Shown: positions 42,479 to 50,411 of the stretch, piece by piece
How positions within the stretch are numbered: the stretch's first letter is position 1
How the letters are laid out: every line of letters begins with the position of its first letter
NCBI RefSeq assembly: GCF_900115435.1
Contig: NZ_FOWK01000008.1
Coordinates: 117,215 to 181,214 of the forward strand
Length of the DNA: 64,000 nucleotides
Direction: 5' to 3'
Source of the DNA: Prevotella sp. tf2-5
GTDB lineage: Bacteria; Bacteroidota; Bacteroidia; Bacteroidales; Bacteroidaceae
Program-made: the position numbers and the translations under genes
The notes under the pieces: generated by a model
The model's input: the letters and a program-made list of their open reading frames with translations, nothing else
The model's database searches: none
Told to the model about the DNA's origin: nothing

Positions 42479-44738
42479 ATTCCGTTGAGAGCAGGGCATG
42501 TATCGCCTCCTCCTCTCCTACAATCCATAGGATGTCACCAGCCAGGAACTTACGGGACGGGGCTACTCTCGACAGGTTCTCCTTACCTTCTTCCAGTCCG
42601 ATGACCATGCAACTGTAGATATCACGGATACCGCTCTCCTGAAGGGTCTTCCCTACAAACGGACTGTCACTGCCGATAATCATCTGGTGAAGTTTCATCT
42701 CACGGTCCTCCAAATGGAGATCCTCTCCGAAGACCTCTGTCTCCACCGCCTGCTTGAACTTGTTCAACTGGTCGTCACTACCGATGATCTCCAACTTGTC
42801 ACCGGGATAGATGACATAGTCTCCGTCAGGGATGTTCAGACGGTGATTGGCACGTAGGATACTGGTGATATGCACCCCGTATTTCCTTCCGAAATTCAGT
42901 TGCTTGAGGGAACTGCCCATCCACATGGTGTTCATGGGTACGTCAAAGACAGCGATATGCACATCACGGTCCAGCAACTTACCTTCATAAAGGGGACGTT
43001 TTGTTCCATGTACCTGGGCAGCGATATCCCGGGAACGGAGGTTCAGGATAAACAACCGCTCCAGTCGGATACTCCTTTGCTTGATGGTACGTGACACCAC
43101 AATCAACGCTACGACAATTACACCGATGGTGATCATGATAGCACTGGAGAAACGACTGAGGTACTGACAGATATAGAAGATGAAACCAACGGCAATGATG
43201 GCTCGCACCAAGATCGTGAACAACAATGGCATACGGTTGATGTTGCTCTCTGCCCATAATGCCTTCCATTCCTCACTGCGGTTCTTCTTCATCACCATGG
43301 CACGGAGGAAAGGAGCTATGATGAGGATGGTGAGTATTCCCGTGATGGCATTAGCATACCAGTGAAGCTCCCATCCTGGCAACATCTTACGGGCGACAGG
43401 AAGGACAAAGGAGAACATCACGGCAATAGCTGCTGTCGACAGGATAGAGTAAATCAAGGTGTTGACTAACATCTGGGTCAACAGCTTCTTCCATTTGCTA
43501 TGCTCCTTGGTGGAGGGATGACTCATCGACAGGTGGTTCAACAACTGGATGAGACGGTTGGGCAGTCTCCGTTCCAGACTGTTATAGACGGGAGTCGCCA
43601 GACGGATCATATAGGGGGTGAGGAATGTCGTGATGACAGAGACAGCAACAACGACAGGGTAGAGGAAGTCGCTGATAACACCTAACGACAGTCCTAACGA
43701 GGCGATGATAAACGAGAACTCACCAATCTGCGCCATGGAGAAACCGCATCGCATGGCTGACCTCAGACTCTCACCGCCCAGCATGAAGGAGAGGGTACCG
43801 AAAATACTCTGACCAAGGAGGATGGCAAGGACTAAGGTGATGATGGGAATGGCATACTCCATCAGGATCTCCGGGTCTACCAACATACCTACTGACACGA
43901 AGAAGATGGCTCCGAAGAGATTCTTGACAGGCTCTACCAGTTTCTCGATACGCTCTGCCTCAATGGTCTCGGCAAGGATACTACCCATGATAAAGGCACC
44001 AAAGGCGGAAGAGAAACCAACCTCTGTCGAGAAGACTGCCATCGCACAGCATAACCCTAGGGATACGACAAGTAGTACCTCGGCATTGATCAGGGGACGT
44101 ACCCGTCGTAAGAACGGGGGAATGGCGGAGATACCGACTACCAGCCAAAGGATCAGGAAGAACCCGATCTTAAGGATAGAACCGATCATCTCACCACTGT
44201 TAGGATTGTTGCCACTGGCAATGGCACTCAGCATCACCATCATCACAATGGCAAGGATATCCTCGAGGATGAGCACACTCATCACCAGACCGGCAAACTG
44301 CTGCTGGCGCAGCCCTAGGTCATCGAAAGCCTTATAAATAATCGTCGTGGAACTCATGGCGAGCATACCACCGAGGAAGATACAGTCCATCTTACTCCAC
44401 CCGAAGAGCTGTCCGACCAACAGACCGGTTATCGACATGAAGAAGATAATGGTCGTGGTGGAGATGATCGGGGAGGCTCCCATCTTCAGGATCTTCTTGA
44501 AAGAGAAGTCCAGTCCTAAGGAGAACAACAGGAACATCACACCAATGTCTGCCCATAGATGAATGCTCTCAAGGTCTGCGACAGAGGCTGTATAGGGCAT
44601 GTGGGGACTGACCAGGAAACCTGCCACGATATATCCTAATACCAGTGGCTGTTTCAGTTTCTTGAAAATAAGGGTTACGATACCTGCTGATACCAGGATC
44701 AGTGCCAGGTCATTAATCAATGCAGGGAGCTCTGCCAT
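42477..44738 (-). CDS. CPA2-family cation:proton antiporter with C-terminal RCK_C domains
   Basis: 753 residues. About 13 membrane segments (residues 8-385) including GYIVAGFLVSPHMPY, GVMFLLFSLGLDFSFK and the ion-binding region LGGMLAMSSTTIIYKAFDDL. The C-terminal half has two TrkA-C/RCK_C-type domains (DYVIYPGDKLEIIGSDDQL and SRKFLAGDILWIVGEEEAI). KefB/YbaL-like exporters of K+ or Na+ have this build, but the NAD-binding RCK_N domain is missing. An extra hydrophobic block lies near 430-575. Regulation by a soluble ligand is likely but not shown. Confidence 0.88.
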   Translation of the reverse strand: MAELPALINDLALILVSAGIVTLIFKKLKQPLVLGYIVAGFLVSPHMPYTASVADLESIHLWADIGVMFLLFSLGLDFSFKKILKMGASPIISTTTIIFFMSITGLLVGQLFGWSKMDCIFLGGMLAMSSTTIIYKAFDDLGLRQQQFAGLVMSVLILEDILAIVMMVMLSAIASGNNPNSGEMIGSILKIGFFLILWLVVGISAIPPFLRRVRPLINAEVLLVVSLGLCCAMAVFSTEVGFSSAFGAFIMGSILAETIEAERIEKLVEPVKNLFGAIFFVSVGMLVDPEILMEYAIPIITLVLAILLGQSIFGTLSFMLGGESLRSAMRCGFSMAQIGEFSFIIASLGLSLGVISDFLYPVVVAVSVITTFLTPYMIRLATPVYNSLERRLPNRLIQLLNHLSMSHPSTKEHSKWKKLLTQMLVNTLIYSILSTAAIAVMFSFVLPVARKMLPGWELHWYANAITGILTILIIAPFLRAMVMKKNRSEEWKALWAESNINRMPLLFTILVRAIIAVGFIFYICQYLSRFSSAIMITIGVIVVALIVVSRTIKQRSIRLERLFILNLRSRDIAAQVHGTKRPLYEGKLLDRDVHIAVFDVPMNTMWMGSSLKQLNFGRKYGVHITSILRANHRLNIPDGDYVIYPGDKLEIIGSDDQLNKFKQAVETEVFGEDLHLEDREMKLHQMIIGSDSPFVGKTLQESGIRDIYSCMVIGLEEGKENLSRVAPSRKFLAGDILWIVGEEEAIHALLSTE

Positions 44739-44743
44739 TTTCT

Positions 44744-44780
44744 AATTCTCAACTTTCAATTTTCAATTTTCAACTATCAA
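44744..44780. repeat. TTTTCAATTTTCAATTTTCAA repeat between antiporter gene and pepT
   Basis: Tandem units CTCAACTTTCAATTTTCAAT then TTTCAACTATCAATC. Related AT-rich blocks lie at 16480-16522, 37068-37100, 52200-52235 and within asnB. Confidence 0.6.
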
Positions 44781-46019
44781 TCAGGCATTATAACTGCCAA
44801 CCAGCTCGCAGATCTTCACGATGACTGCCATCGCTTTCTCCATCGACTGGATAGACACGAACTCATAGGGACCGTGGAAATTGACACCTCCAGCGAAGAT
44901 ATTGGGGCAGGGGAGTCCTTTGAAAGAGAGCTGGGCACCGTCAGTACCACCGCGGATGGGTTTTACCTTTGGAGCGACACCGGTCTCTTGCATGGCTCTC
45001 AGCACCAGGTCGATGACATGCATCTGGGGGTCGATCTTCTCTTTCATATTATAATATTGGTCCTTGACTTCGGCGAGAATGGTTCCCGCACCGTATTTCT
45101 CGTTCATCTTCTCCGCACAGGACTGGATGTAACGCTTACGGTCCTCAAACTTGTCTCTGTCATGGTCACGGATGATATAACTGAGTCTCGCCTGCTCGAC
45201 ATTCGACTGGATACTCAGCAGGTGGTAGAATCCCTGATAGCCCTCCGTGGTCTCTGGGGTCTCCTCCTCAGGTAGCATCTTGGCAAACTCTGCGGCAAGG
45301 GCATTGGCATTAATCATCTTGTCCTTTGCATATCCGGGATGCACACTGACTCCTTTGATGGTGATCTTCGCGGAGGCAGCGTTGAAATTCTCAAACTCCA
45401 ACTCTCCCACGTCTCCACCATCCATGGTATATGCCCACTCACAACCGAATTTCTCCACATTGAAATGATGGGCTCCCATACCGATCTCCTCATCGGGGTT
45501 GAAGGCGACACGGATCTTACCGTGTTTGATCTCCTGATGCTTCTGGAGATAGACCATCGCTTGGATGATCTCGGCAATACCTGCCTTGTCGTCAGCTCCC
45601 AGCAATGTGGTTCCGTCAGTCACGATCAAGTCCTCACCCACATGCTGCAACAGCTCTGGGAATTTCTTCGGCGACATGATTCTCTCCTCTCCATTCTCCT
45701 CTCTTCCTAGCAGGATATCGGAACCGCCATAGTTACGGACGATCTGGGGTTTGATATCGGCACCGCTACAGTCGGGTGACGTGTCATAGTGTGAGATGAA
45801 CCCGATGGTGGGCACCTTGCCCTTGATATTAGACTTCAACGTGGCATAGAGGTAGCCTTTCTCATCGAGCTCCACATCGTCAAAGCCTTCGTGCTCAAGC
45901 TCTTTCTTCAGGTATTCCGCGAAAATCAGTTGCTTACTGGTACTAGGTACACTGTCGCTGTCCTCAGCCGACTGTGTATCAAACTTGGTGTAATTTAGGA
46001 ATCGTTCAGTAATATCCAT
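44781..46019 (-). CDS. pepT: Peptidase T (tripeptide aminopeptidase)
   Basis: 412 residues from the ATG at 46019 ([17 protein letters not shown]); an in-frame ATG nine codons upstream is unlikely. M20 metallopeptidase that releases the N-terminal residue of tripeptides. Metal and catalytic residues: [13 protein letters not shown] (His, Asp), [13 protein letters not shown] (bridging Asp), [13 protein letters not shown] (Glu pair), [20 protein letters not shown] and the C-terminal [13 protein letters not shown] with HGPYEF. The -7 box TAATTTTG lies at 46044-46051. Confidence 0.96.
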   Translation of the reverse strand: MDITERFLNYTKFDTQSAEDSDSVPSTSKQLIFAEYLKKELEHEGFDDVELDEKGYLYATLKSNIKGKVPTIGFISHYDTSPDCSGADIKPQIVRNYGGSDILLGREENGEERIMSPKKFPELLQHVGEDLIVTDGTTLLGADDKAGIAEIIQAMVYLQKHQEIKHGKIRVAFNPDEEIGMGAHHFNVEKFGCEWAYTMDGGDVGELEFENFNAASAKITIKGVSVHPGYAKDKMINANALAAEFAKMLPEEETPETTEGYQGFYHLLSIQSNVEQARLSYIIRDHDRDKFEDRKRYIQSCAEKMNEKYGAGTILAEVKDQYYNMKEKIDPQMHVIDLVLRAMQETGVAPKVKPIRGGTDGAQLSFKGLPCPNIFAGGVNFHGPYEFVSIQSMEKAMAVIVKICELVGSYNA

Positions 46020-46251
46020 GGTGTTATTTGTAATATTTGCTGGCAAAATTACAAAAAAGCGTGCGAAATGCCAAATTTATTTGAGCATTTCCGAGTGCGT
46101 AGTATGTTTTCCCAAAAGATTTGCTTGTTTACTCTTCGAACACATAGCCGAAACCTGTACGACTGACAATATTTTGGGCATAGGTCCCTAGTTACAATTC
46201 TGTTACGATTGAAATATGCCTGGGAAAATGATTCCCCTGGACAGGGGAGGG

Positions 46252-46326
46252 TAGGAACATTGGGACTCGAACCCAAGACCTCTTCAATGTGACTGAAGCG
46301 CTCTGAACCAACTGAGCTATGCTCCT
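46252..46326 (-). tRNA. tRNA-Val (anticodon CAC)
   Basis: Read on the minus strand: acceptor AGGAGCA / TGTTCCT, D-arm GCTCAGTTGGTTCAGAGC, anticodon stem CTTCA / TGAAG with loop GTCACAT (T33, anticodon CAC), T-arm TTGGG TTCGAGT CCCAA and discriminator A. No CCA is encoded. It is 75 bases long. It lies about 45 bases beyond the left att-type repeat of the tRNA-Arg element, so it may once have followed tRNA-Arg in one operon. Confidence 0.85.
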
Positions 46327-46345
46327 ATAATACTTCTTTATCTTC

Positions 46346-46419
46346 CGTGATCCCGTTGGGATTGAATTTCGTGATCCCGTTGGGATTCAAACCCAAGACC
46401 TTCAGAACCGGAATCTGAC
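46346..46419 (-). mobile_element. attL-type copy of tRNA-Arg 3' end (51-bp perfect repeat plus a partial copy)
   Basis: 46369-46419 is identical to 49053-49103, i.e. the 3' part of tRNA-Arg(CCG) from the anticodon stem through the discriminator base. A further 18-base partial copy (CGTGATCCCGTTGGGATT) lies at 46346-46363, 24 bases earlier, perhaps from an earlier integration or slippage. This is the far boundary of the integrative element. Confidence 0.85.
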
Positions 46420-46704
46420 ATTCAATTTCTTTGAGTATCCCTTTGTTTATGGGCATCTTCGGCATTCCTCAAAAACGCATTTGCGCCGATTTTGCGCCGA
46501 TTCGGCATTGTTAATACTCTCTTGTCGGTTGCAAAGGTACGAATAAGTGAGCAAAAAGCCAAAATAATTATGGACTTTTTCGAGTGAGAGTGCTTCGAAT
46601 GAGCACAAATTTGGAAGATTGTACTGTCAATTTGGAAAATTTTCCATAAAATCTTCACTTTTCTAGATAAAAATACTACCTTTGCACCATCAAAGCACTG
46701 ATTT
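46420..46704. promoter_or_regulatory. Left end of tRNA-Arg element: arm-type repeats and two promoters
   Basis: Paired TTGCGCCGATTTTGCGCCGA repeats at about 46475-46500 match repeats at the other end (48863-48916). A minus-strand -7 box (TACCTTTG at 46532-46539, family A form) points at tRNA-Val, and a plus-strand TACCTTTG at 46677-46684 precedes the Fic gene by 21 bases. The open frame on the minus strand here has no recognisable product. Confidence 0.55.
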
Positions 46705-48174
46705 ATGGAAAAAAATGCCCTATTGAACCACGAAGTCGTTATGGCTTCTTCTGACAAGACCACCAACAACTTCATTTCAAAAATGAAGAAGGAAGGGCGT
46801 CTTATCAAGATTGCCGCGAAGATTTACACTACAAATCTCAACGACACTCCGGAGAATATCATCCGCAGGAATCTCTTTTTCATCCTTGGAGAGCTGTTCC
46901 CCGATGCCGTCATGAGTCATCGTAGTGCTTTCGAATGCCGTCCTACAAGTGACGGACACATATATCTTACTTATGGCTATACAAAAAAAATCTCATTGCC
47001 CGGCATTACTGTTCACCTGTTAGAAGGTCATAAGGCATTACCAGGGGATTATCCTTTCATGGGAGGTCTGCACATGTCTTGCAGCGCCAGGGCTTATCTT
47101 GAAAATCTTCAGACCGGCTATAGCCGCGATGGTGTTTCCAAGTGTCTACCACAGGACGTTATCGAAGAAAAACTGGATAAAGTCTTGCAGACCAACGGTG
47201 AAGATGAATTGAACAAGTTGCGGGACACAGCTCGCGAGATAGCCGGACAACTCGACATGCCTGACGAGTTCAAGAAACTGGATTCCATCATCGGGGCCAT
47301 CCTTTCAACTAAGCCCTCTAAGATTCTCACATCCTCGGTTGCTGAAGCCCGTGCATTGGGGGAACCGTTCGACAGTCAACGACTGAAGCTTTTCAGCATT
47401 CTGATGGCTGCACTTAACGAGCGTGAGTTCGAGAATTTCCCAGAGCCAAACGAGACGGATGCTGCCTATAATAACTTTGCTTTCTTTGAGAGTTATTTCT
47501 CCAACTATATCGAAGGAACAGAGTTCGAGGTGGACGATGCCCGCCAGATTATCGAGACCCGTACTCCCATGCCAGCCAGAAATGCTGACAGCCACGACGT
47601 GCTTGGTACATACTACATCGTTTCTAATCGCAAGGAGATGGCTGTCACGCCCACCTCTCCAGATCATCTGATTGACATTCTCCAGCATCGTCATCGCATT
47701 ATGATGTCCGCCCGTCCAGAGGCTAATCCTGGCATGTTCAAAACACAGAACAACCGCGCAGGCGAGACACATTTTGTAGATTATCAACAGGTACGTGGCA
47801 CTCTCAAGAAAGGTTTTGAGATTTATAGTGTCTTGCGCCATCCCTTTGCTCGTGCTCTTTTCATGCTCTTTATGATTAGCGAGGTTCACCCGTTTTCTGA
47901 CGGCAACGGACGTGTATCCCGTATCATGATGAACGCAGAGTTAACTGCTGCAGGACAGTCGAAAATCATCATTCCAACCGTTTTCCGCACCGATTACCTC
48001 AGTGCATTGCGTCAACTAACCAGGAAGGACAACCCTGAGAAACTGATCAATGCCATCCAGCGTGTCCGTCTATTCAGCTTTAACCTGCGGGGAGACAACT
48101 TCGAGCAGATGCGCGACTACATGGAACGCTGCAATGCCTTCAAGGAAGAGGACGAGTATATACTTCGGTTTTAG
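46705..48174 (+). CDS. Fic-family protein with N-terminal AbiEi-like domain
   Basis: 489 residues. Residues 1-105 resemble the winged-helix and C-lobe of AbiEi-type antitoxins (FISKMKKEGRLIKIAAKIYT, AVMSHRSAFECRPTSDGHIY). The Fic core follows at about 240-440: inhibitory helix SNYIEGT (the S/TxxxE-G/N motif) and complete active site HPFSDGNGRVSR. Fic enzymes transfer AMP or a related group to target proteins; the built-in inhibitory motif keeps them off. A DNA-binding antitoxin-like domain fused to a self-inhibited toxin suggests an addiction or phage-defence role, which is inference. It is the sole intact cargo of the tRNA-Arg element. Confidence 0.87.
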   Translation: MEKNALLNHEVVMASSDKTTNNFISKMKKEGRLIKIAAKIYTTNLNDTPENIIRRNLFFILGELFPDAVMSHRSAFECRPTSDGHIYLTYGYTKKISLPGITVHLLEGHKALPGDYPFMGGLHMSCSARAYLENLQTGYSRDGVSKCLPQDVIEEKLDKVLQTNGEDELNKLRDTAREIAGQLDMPDEFKKLDSIIGAILSTKPSKILTSSVAEARALGEPFDSQRLKLFSILMAALNEREFENFPEPNETDAAYNNFAFFESYFSNYIEGTEFEVDDARQIIETRTPMPARNADSHDVLGTYYIVSNRKEMAVTPTSPDHLIDILQHRHRIMMSARPEANPGMFKTQNNRAGETHFVDYQQVRGTLKKGFEIYSVLRHPFARALFMLFMISEVHPFSDGNGRVSRIMMNAELTAAGQSKIIIPTVFRTDYLSALRQLTRKDNPEKLINAIQRVRLFSFNLRGDNFEQMRDYMERCNAFKEEDEYILRF

Positions 48175-48180
48175 TTTTCT

Positions 48181-48849
48181 TTAAGGTGTCACTAAATGTA
48201 AAGAGACATCATGGATAGAGTTGAAGGTAAGCGCACGGACTCCTTTCTTCATCACTTGCTTGGGAACTTTGTAACGGATGAAAGGGTCGCTTTTGATGAT
48301 GGTCTTTTCTTCTGTGTTGAATTCAAGCATCGCCTCACGGAACAGATGACGCAGTTCGCCCAAGTAAAGCGATTGTGCTCTGGGTTTCTTTGACAGATGA
48401 TTCTCGAACTCTTTCAGTAGGGTGTAGGTTAGGTCAGAAAAGAGAAGATTCTCCTTGCCAAGAAATGAGGAAAAGGTGTTGAGCATACATTTGTAGTTCT
48501 TCTTGCCTTTGATGCTGGTGTGTGCCAACCAGTTCTTGGCAAAGGCAAAGAAGTCTGTTTCCTCTTTTTTCTTGCTGATGGCAGAAGTGATGTCTTGAGC
48601 ATCCACCTTGACACCTAAAGCTTCAATTCCTAATTGGTTGATTTTGTTTTCCCAATCCAGACGCATCATCTCTATCTGCCTCGCCTTGCTAAAGTCTTTA
48701 ATCTTTTTGGTGCGAGGCGAGATCTCGGATTCCAATACTTTGACTTGCGTGTTGATACGCTTCTCAGTCTTGCCGCTTCTGATTCTCAGATAAACGGTTC
48801 TCGTCTTGTTGCTACTTAGCTTTCCGTACTCAGTTGTAATCGTTGCCAT
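48181..48849 (-). pseudogene. Tyrosine recombinase (integrase) lacking its catalytic domain
   Basis: 222 residues from the ATG at 48849 (MATITTEYGKLSSNKTRTVY); an ATG at 48891 lies in the arm repeats. It has the N-terminal arm-binding region (VYLRIRSGKTEKRINTQVKV) and the SAM-like core-binding domain (FFAFAKNWLAHTSIKGKKNY, LTYTLLKEFENHLSKKP) of Bacteroidetes integrases, which are usually about 400 residues. The frame stops at LHLVTP before the RHRY catalytic domain, seven bases from the Fic stop codon. A deletion or rearrangement probably removed the catalytic half, so the element cannot excise on its own. Confidence 0.85.
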
Positions 48850-48862
48850 TTTAACTAAAAAT

Positions 48863-48916
48863 TTGCGCCGATTTTGCGCCGATTTTGGCATTTTGCGCTG
48901 ATTTTGCGCCGATTTT
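48863..48916. repeat. TTGCGCCGATT arm-type repeats, right end of element
   Basis: Three to four units (TTGCGCCGATT, TTGCGCCGATTTTGG, TTGCGCTGATT) upstream of the integrase. The same units occur at about 46475-46500 inside the left boundary in the same orientation. They fit integrase arm-binding sites. Confidence 0.6.
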
Positions 48917-49055
48917 TCACCCTAAAAGTTGGACTGAGACCAAAAAGTTGGAAGCCCATACCCCTGAATGAAAATTATCGAGAAGCCCTTTATTTACTGG
49001 GATTCTCGATAATCAAATGATTTTTCAAATCTGGATTGGCTTCGCCTATCCCTCG

Positions 49056-49129
49056 TGATCCCGTTGGGATTCAAACCCAAGACCTTCAGAACCGGAATCT
49101 GACGCTCTATTCAGCTAAGCTACGGGACC
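49056..49129 (-). tRNA. tRNA-Arg (anticodon CCG)
   Basis: Minus strand: acceptor GGTCCCG / CGGGATC, D-arm GCTTAGCTGAATAGAGC, anticodon stem TCAGA / TCTGA with loop TTCCGGT (anticodon CCG), T-arm TTGGG TTTGAAT CCCAA, discriminator A, no encoded CCA. It is 74 bases long. It is the attachment site of the integrative element and remains intact. A -7 box TAATTTTG lies at 49149-49156. Confidence 0.9.
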
Positions 49130-49148
49130 CTTTTTGTTATTTCGCATG

Positions 49149-49156
49149 CAAAATTA
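49149..49156 (-). promoter_or_regulatory. -7 box for tRNA-Arg
   Basis: Reads TAATTTTG on the minus strand, 20 bases before the tRNA 5' end. Next to it, 49163-49200 is a tandem repeat of TTTAGAGTTTTGAG/TTTAGAGCTTAGAG units. Confidence 0.55.
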
Positions 49157-49306
49157 CAAAAAAGTTTAGAGTTTTGAGTTTAGAGCTTAGAGTTTTATAA
49201 TCTTTTAAGTATTGCGTTTGTGATACAAAATGAAAGGAAATAATAAAAATTAGTGTCATTTTGCAAAATAATTTGGTTTTATTCTTGCAAATTAGTTTAA
49301 AAGTAG

Positions 49307-49314
49307 TACCTTTG
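49307..49314 (+). promoter_or_regulatory. -7 box for asnA
   Basis: TACCTTTG, about 58 bases before the start. The leader contains tandem units AAATAGTAAATCGTC and AAATAGTAAATATAC. Confidence 0.6.
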
Positions 49315-49372
49315 CAGTCGCAAAATAACAGAATAAAGTAAATAGTAAATCGTCAAATAGTAAATATACGAG

Positions 49373-50410
49373 ATGAGTCAACTGATTAAACCCACCGGCT
49401 ACCAGTCGTTGCTCGACATGAAACAGACAGAGCAGGGTATTAAACTGATTAAGGATTTTTTCCAGCAGAATATATCGACGGAGCTGCGGTTACGTCGTGT
49501 CACCGCCCCCTTGTTCGTGCTCAAAGGACTGGGTATCAATGATGACCTGAACGGAGTAGAGCGTGCAGTGTCCTTCCCCATCAAGGATTTAGGGGATGCT
49601 CAAGCAGAGGTCGTCCACTCCCTGGCGAAATGGAAACGTCTCTCGCTGGCAGAGTACCAGATAGAGCCGGGTTATGGTATCTATACTGATATGAATGCCA
49701 TTCGTGCCGACGAGGAGCTGGATAACCTCCATTCCCTGTATGTCGACCAATGGGACTGGGAGGCTGTCATCACGAGGGAGCAGCGCACCATAGCCTATCT
49801 GAAGAATGTGGTGGAGCGTATCTATGCCGCTATCCGTCGTACGGAGTACCTCACATGTGAGACGTATCCGCAGATCAAGCCTTTCCTGCCGGAGAAGATC
49901 ACGTTCATCCATGCCGAGGAACTGTTGAGGATGTATCCTGACAAGTCTCCCAAGGAGCGTGAGGATGCCATCTGTGAACAATATGGTGCCGTGTTTATCA
50001 TGGGTATCGGTGGCAAACTGTCGAATGGTGAGAAGCATGACGGTCGTGCTCCCGACTATGACGACTGGTCGACCATTGGTGAGAATGGTCTGGCAGGTCT
50101 GAATGGGGATATCCTCATCTGGTATCCTGTTCTGGGACGTTCCTTCGAGCTCTCCTCCATGGGTATCCGTGTGGATAAGGAGTCCTTGCTCCGCCAGCTG
50201 CAACTGGAGGGTAAGGAGGATCGTGAGGGCTTGTATTTCCACCAGAAACTGCTCCACGACCAGTTGCCATTGAGTATTGGTGGTGGTATCGGACAGAGTC
50301 GTCTCTGTATGGTACTGCTCCACAAAGGACATATCGGTGAGATCCAAGCCTCTATCTGGCCTGATGACATGCGCTCAGAATGTAAGAAACTAGGAATGAC
50401 GCTGATATAA
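49373..50410 (+). CDS. asnA: Aspartate-ammonia ligase (asparagine synthetase A)
   Basis: 345 residues. It makes asparagine from aspartate, ammonium and ATP. The class II aminoacyl-tRNA-synthetase-like fold is recognised by RRVTAPLFVLKGLGINDDL, DMNAIRADEELDNLHSLYVD and QWDWEAVI, plus the C-terminal LSIGGGIGQSRLCMVLLHKG. The start MSQLIKPTGYQSLLDMKQTE fits the family. It converges on dnaX with a gap of one base. The glutamine-dependent asnB lies 20 kb away, so the organism can use either nitrogen donor. Confidence 0.97.
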   Translation: MSQLIKPTGYQSLLDMKQTEQGIKLIKDFFQQNISTELRLRRVTAPLFVLKGLGINDDLNGVERAVSFPIKDLGDAQAEVVHSLAKWKRLSLAEYQIEPGYGIYTDMNAIRADEELDNLHSLYVDQWDWEAVITREQRTIAYLKNVVERIYAAIRRTEYLTCETYPQIKPFLPEKITFIHAEELLRMYPDKSPKEREDAICEQYGAVFIMGIGGKLSNGEKHDGRAPDYDDWSTIGENGLAGLNGDILIWYPVLGRSFELSSMGIRVDKESLLRQLQLEGKEDREGLYFHQKLLHDQLPLSIGGGIGQSRLCMVLLHKGHIGEIQASIWPDDMRSECKKLGMTLI

Positions 50411-50411
50411 A

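Larger units (their letters stand above)
46369..49103. mobile_element. Degraded integrative element at tRNA-Arg(CCG)
   Basis: A 2.7-kb segment bounded by a 51-bp perfect direct repeat (46369-46419 and 49053-49103). The int gene lies next to the intact tRNA, and the duplicated tRNA 3' end is at the far side, as expected for tyrosine-recombinase insertion at a tRNA 3' end. TGCGCCGATTT repeats lie just inside both ends. It carries only the AbiEi-like/Fic gene and the truncated integrase, so it is a remnant. Confidence 0.85.

Noticed and set aside
46422..46808. 128-residue minus-strand frame at the left end of the tRNA-Arg element
   Set aside because: It overlaps the Fic start and the arm repeats; no recognisable product.
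48850..48891. Upstream ATG for the integrase
   Set aside because: The extra 14 codons come from the TTGCGCCGATT arm repeats; MATITTEYGK is the expected start.
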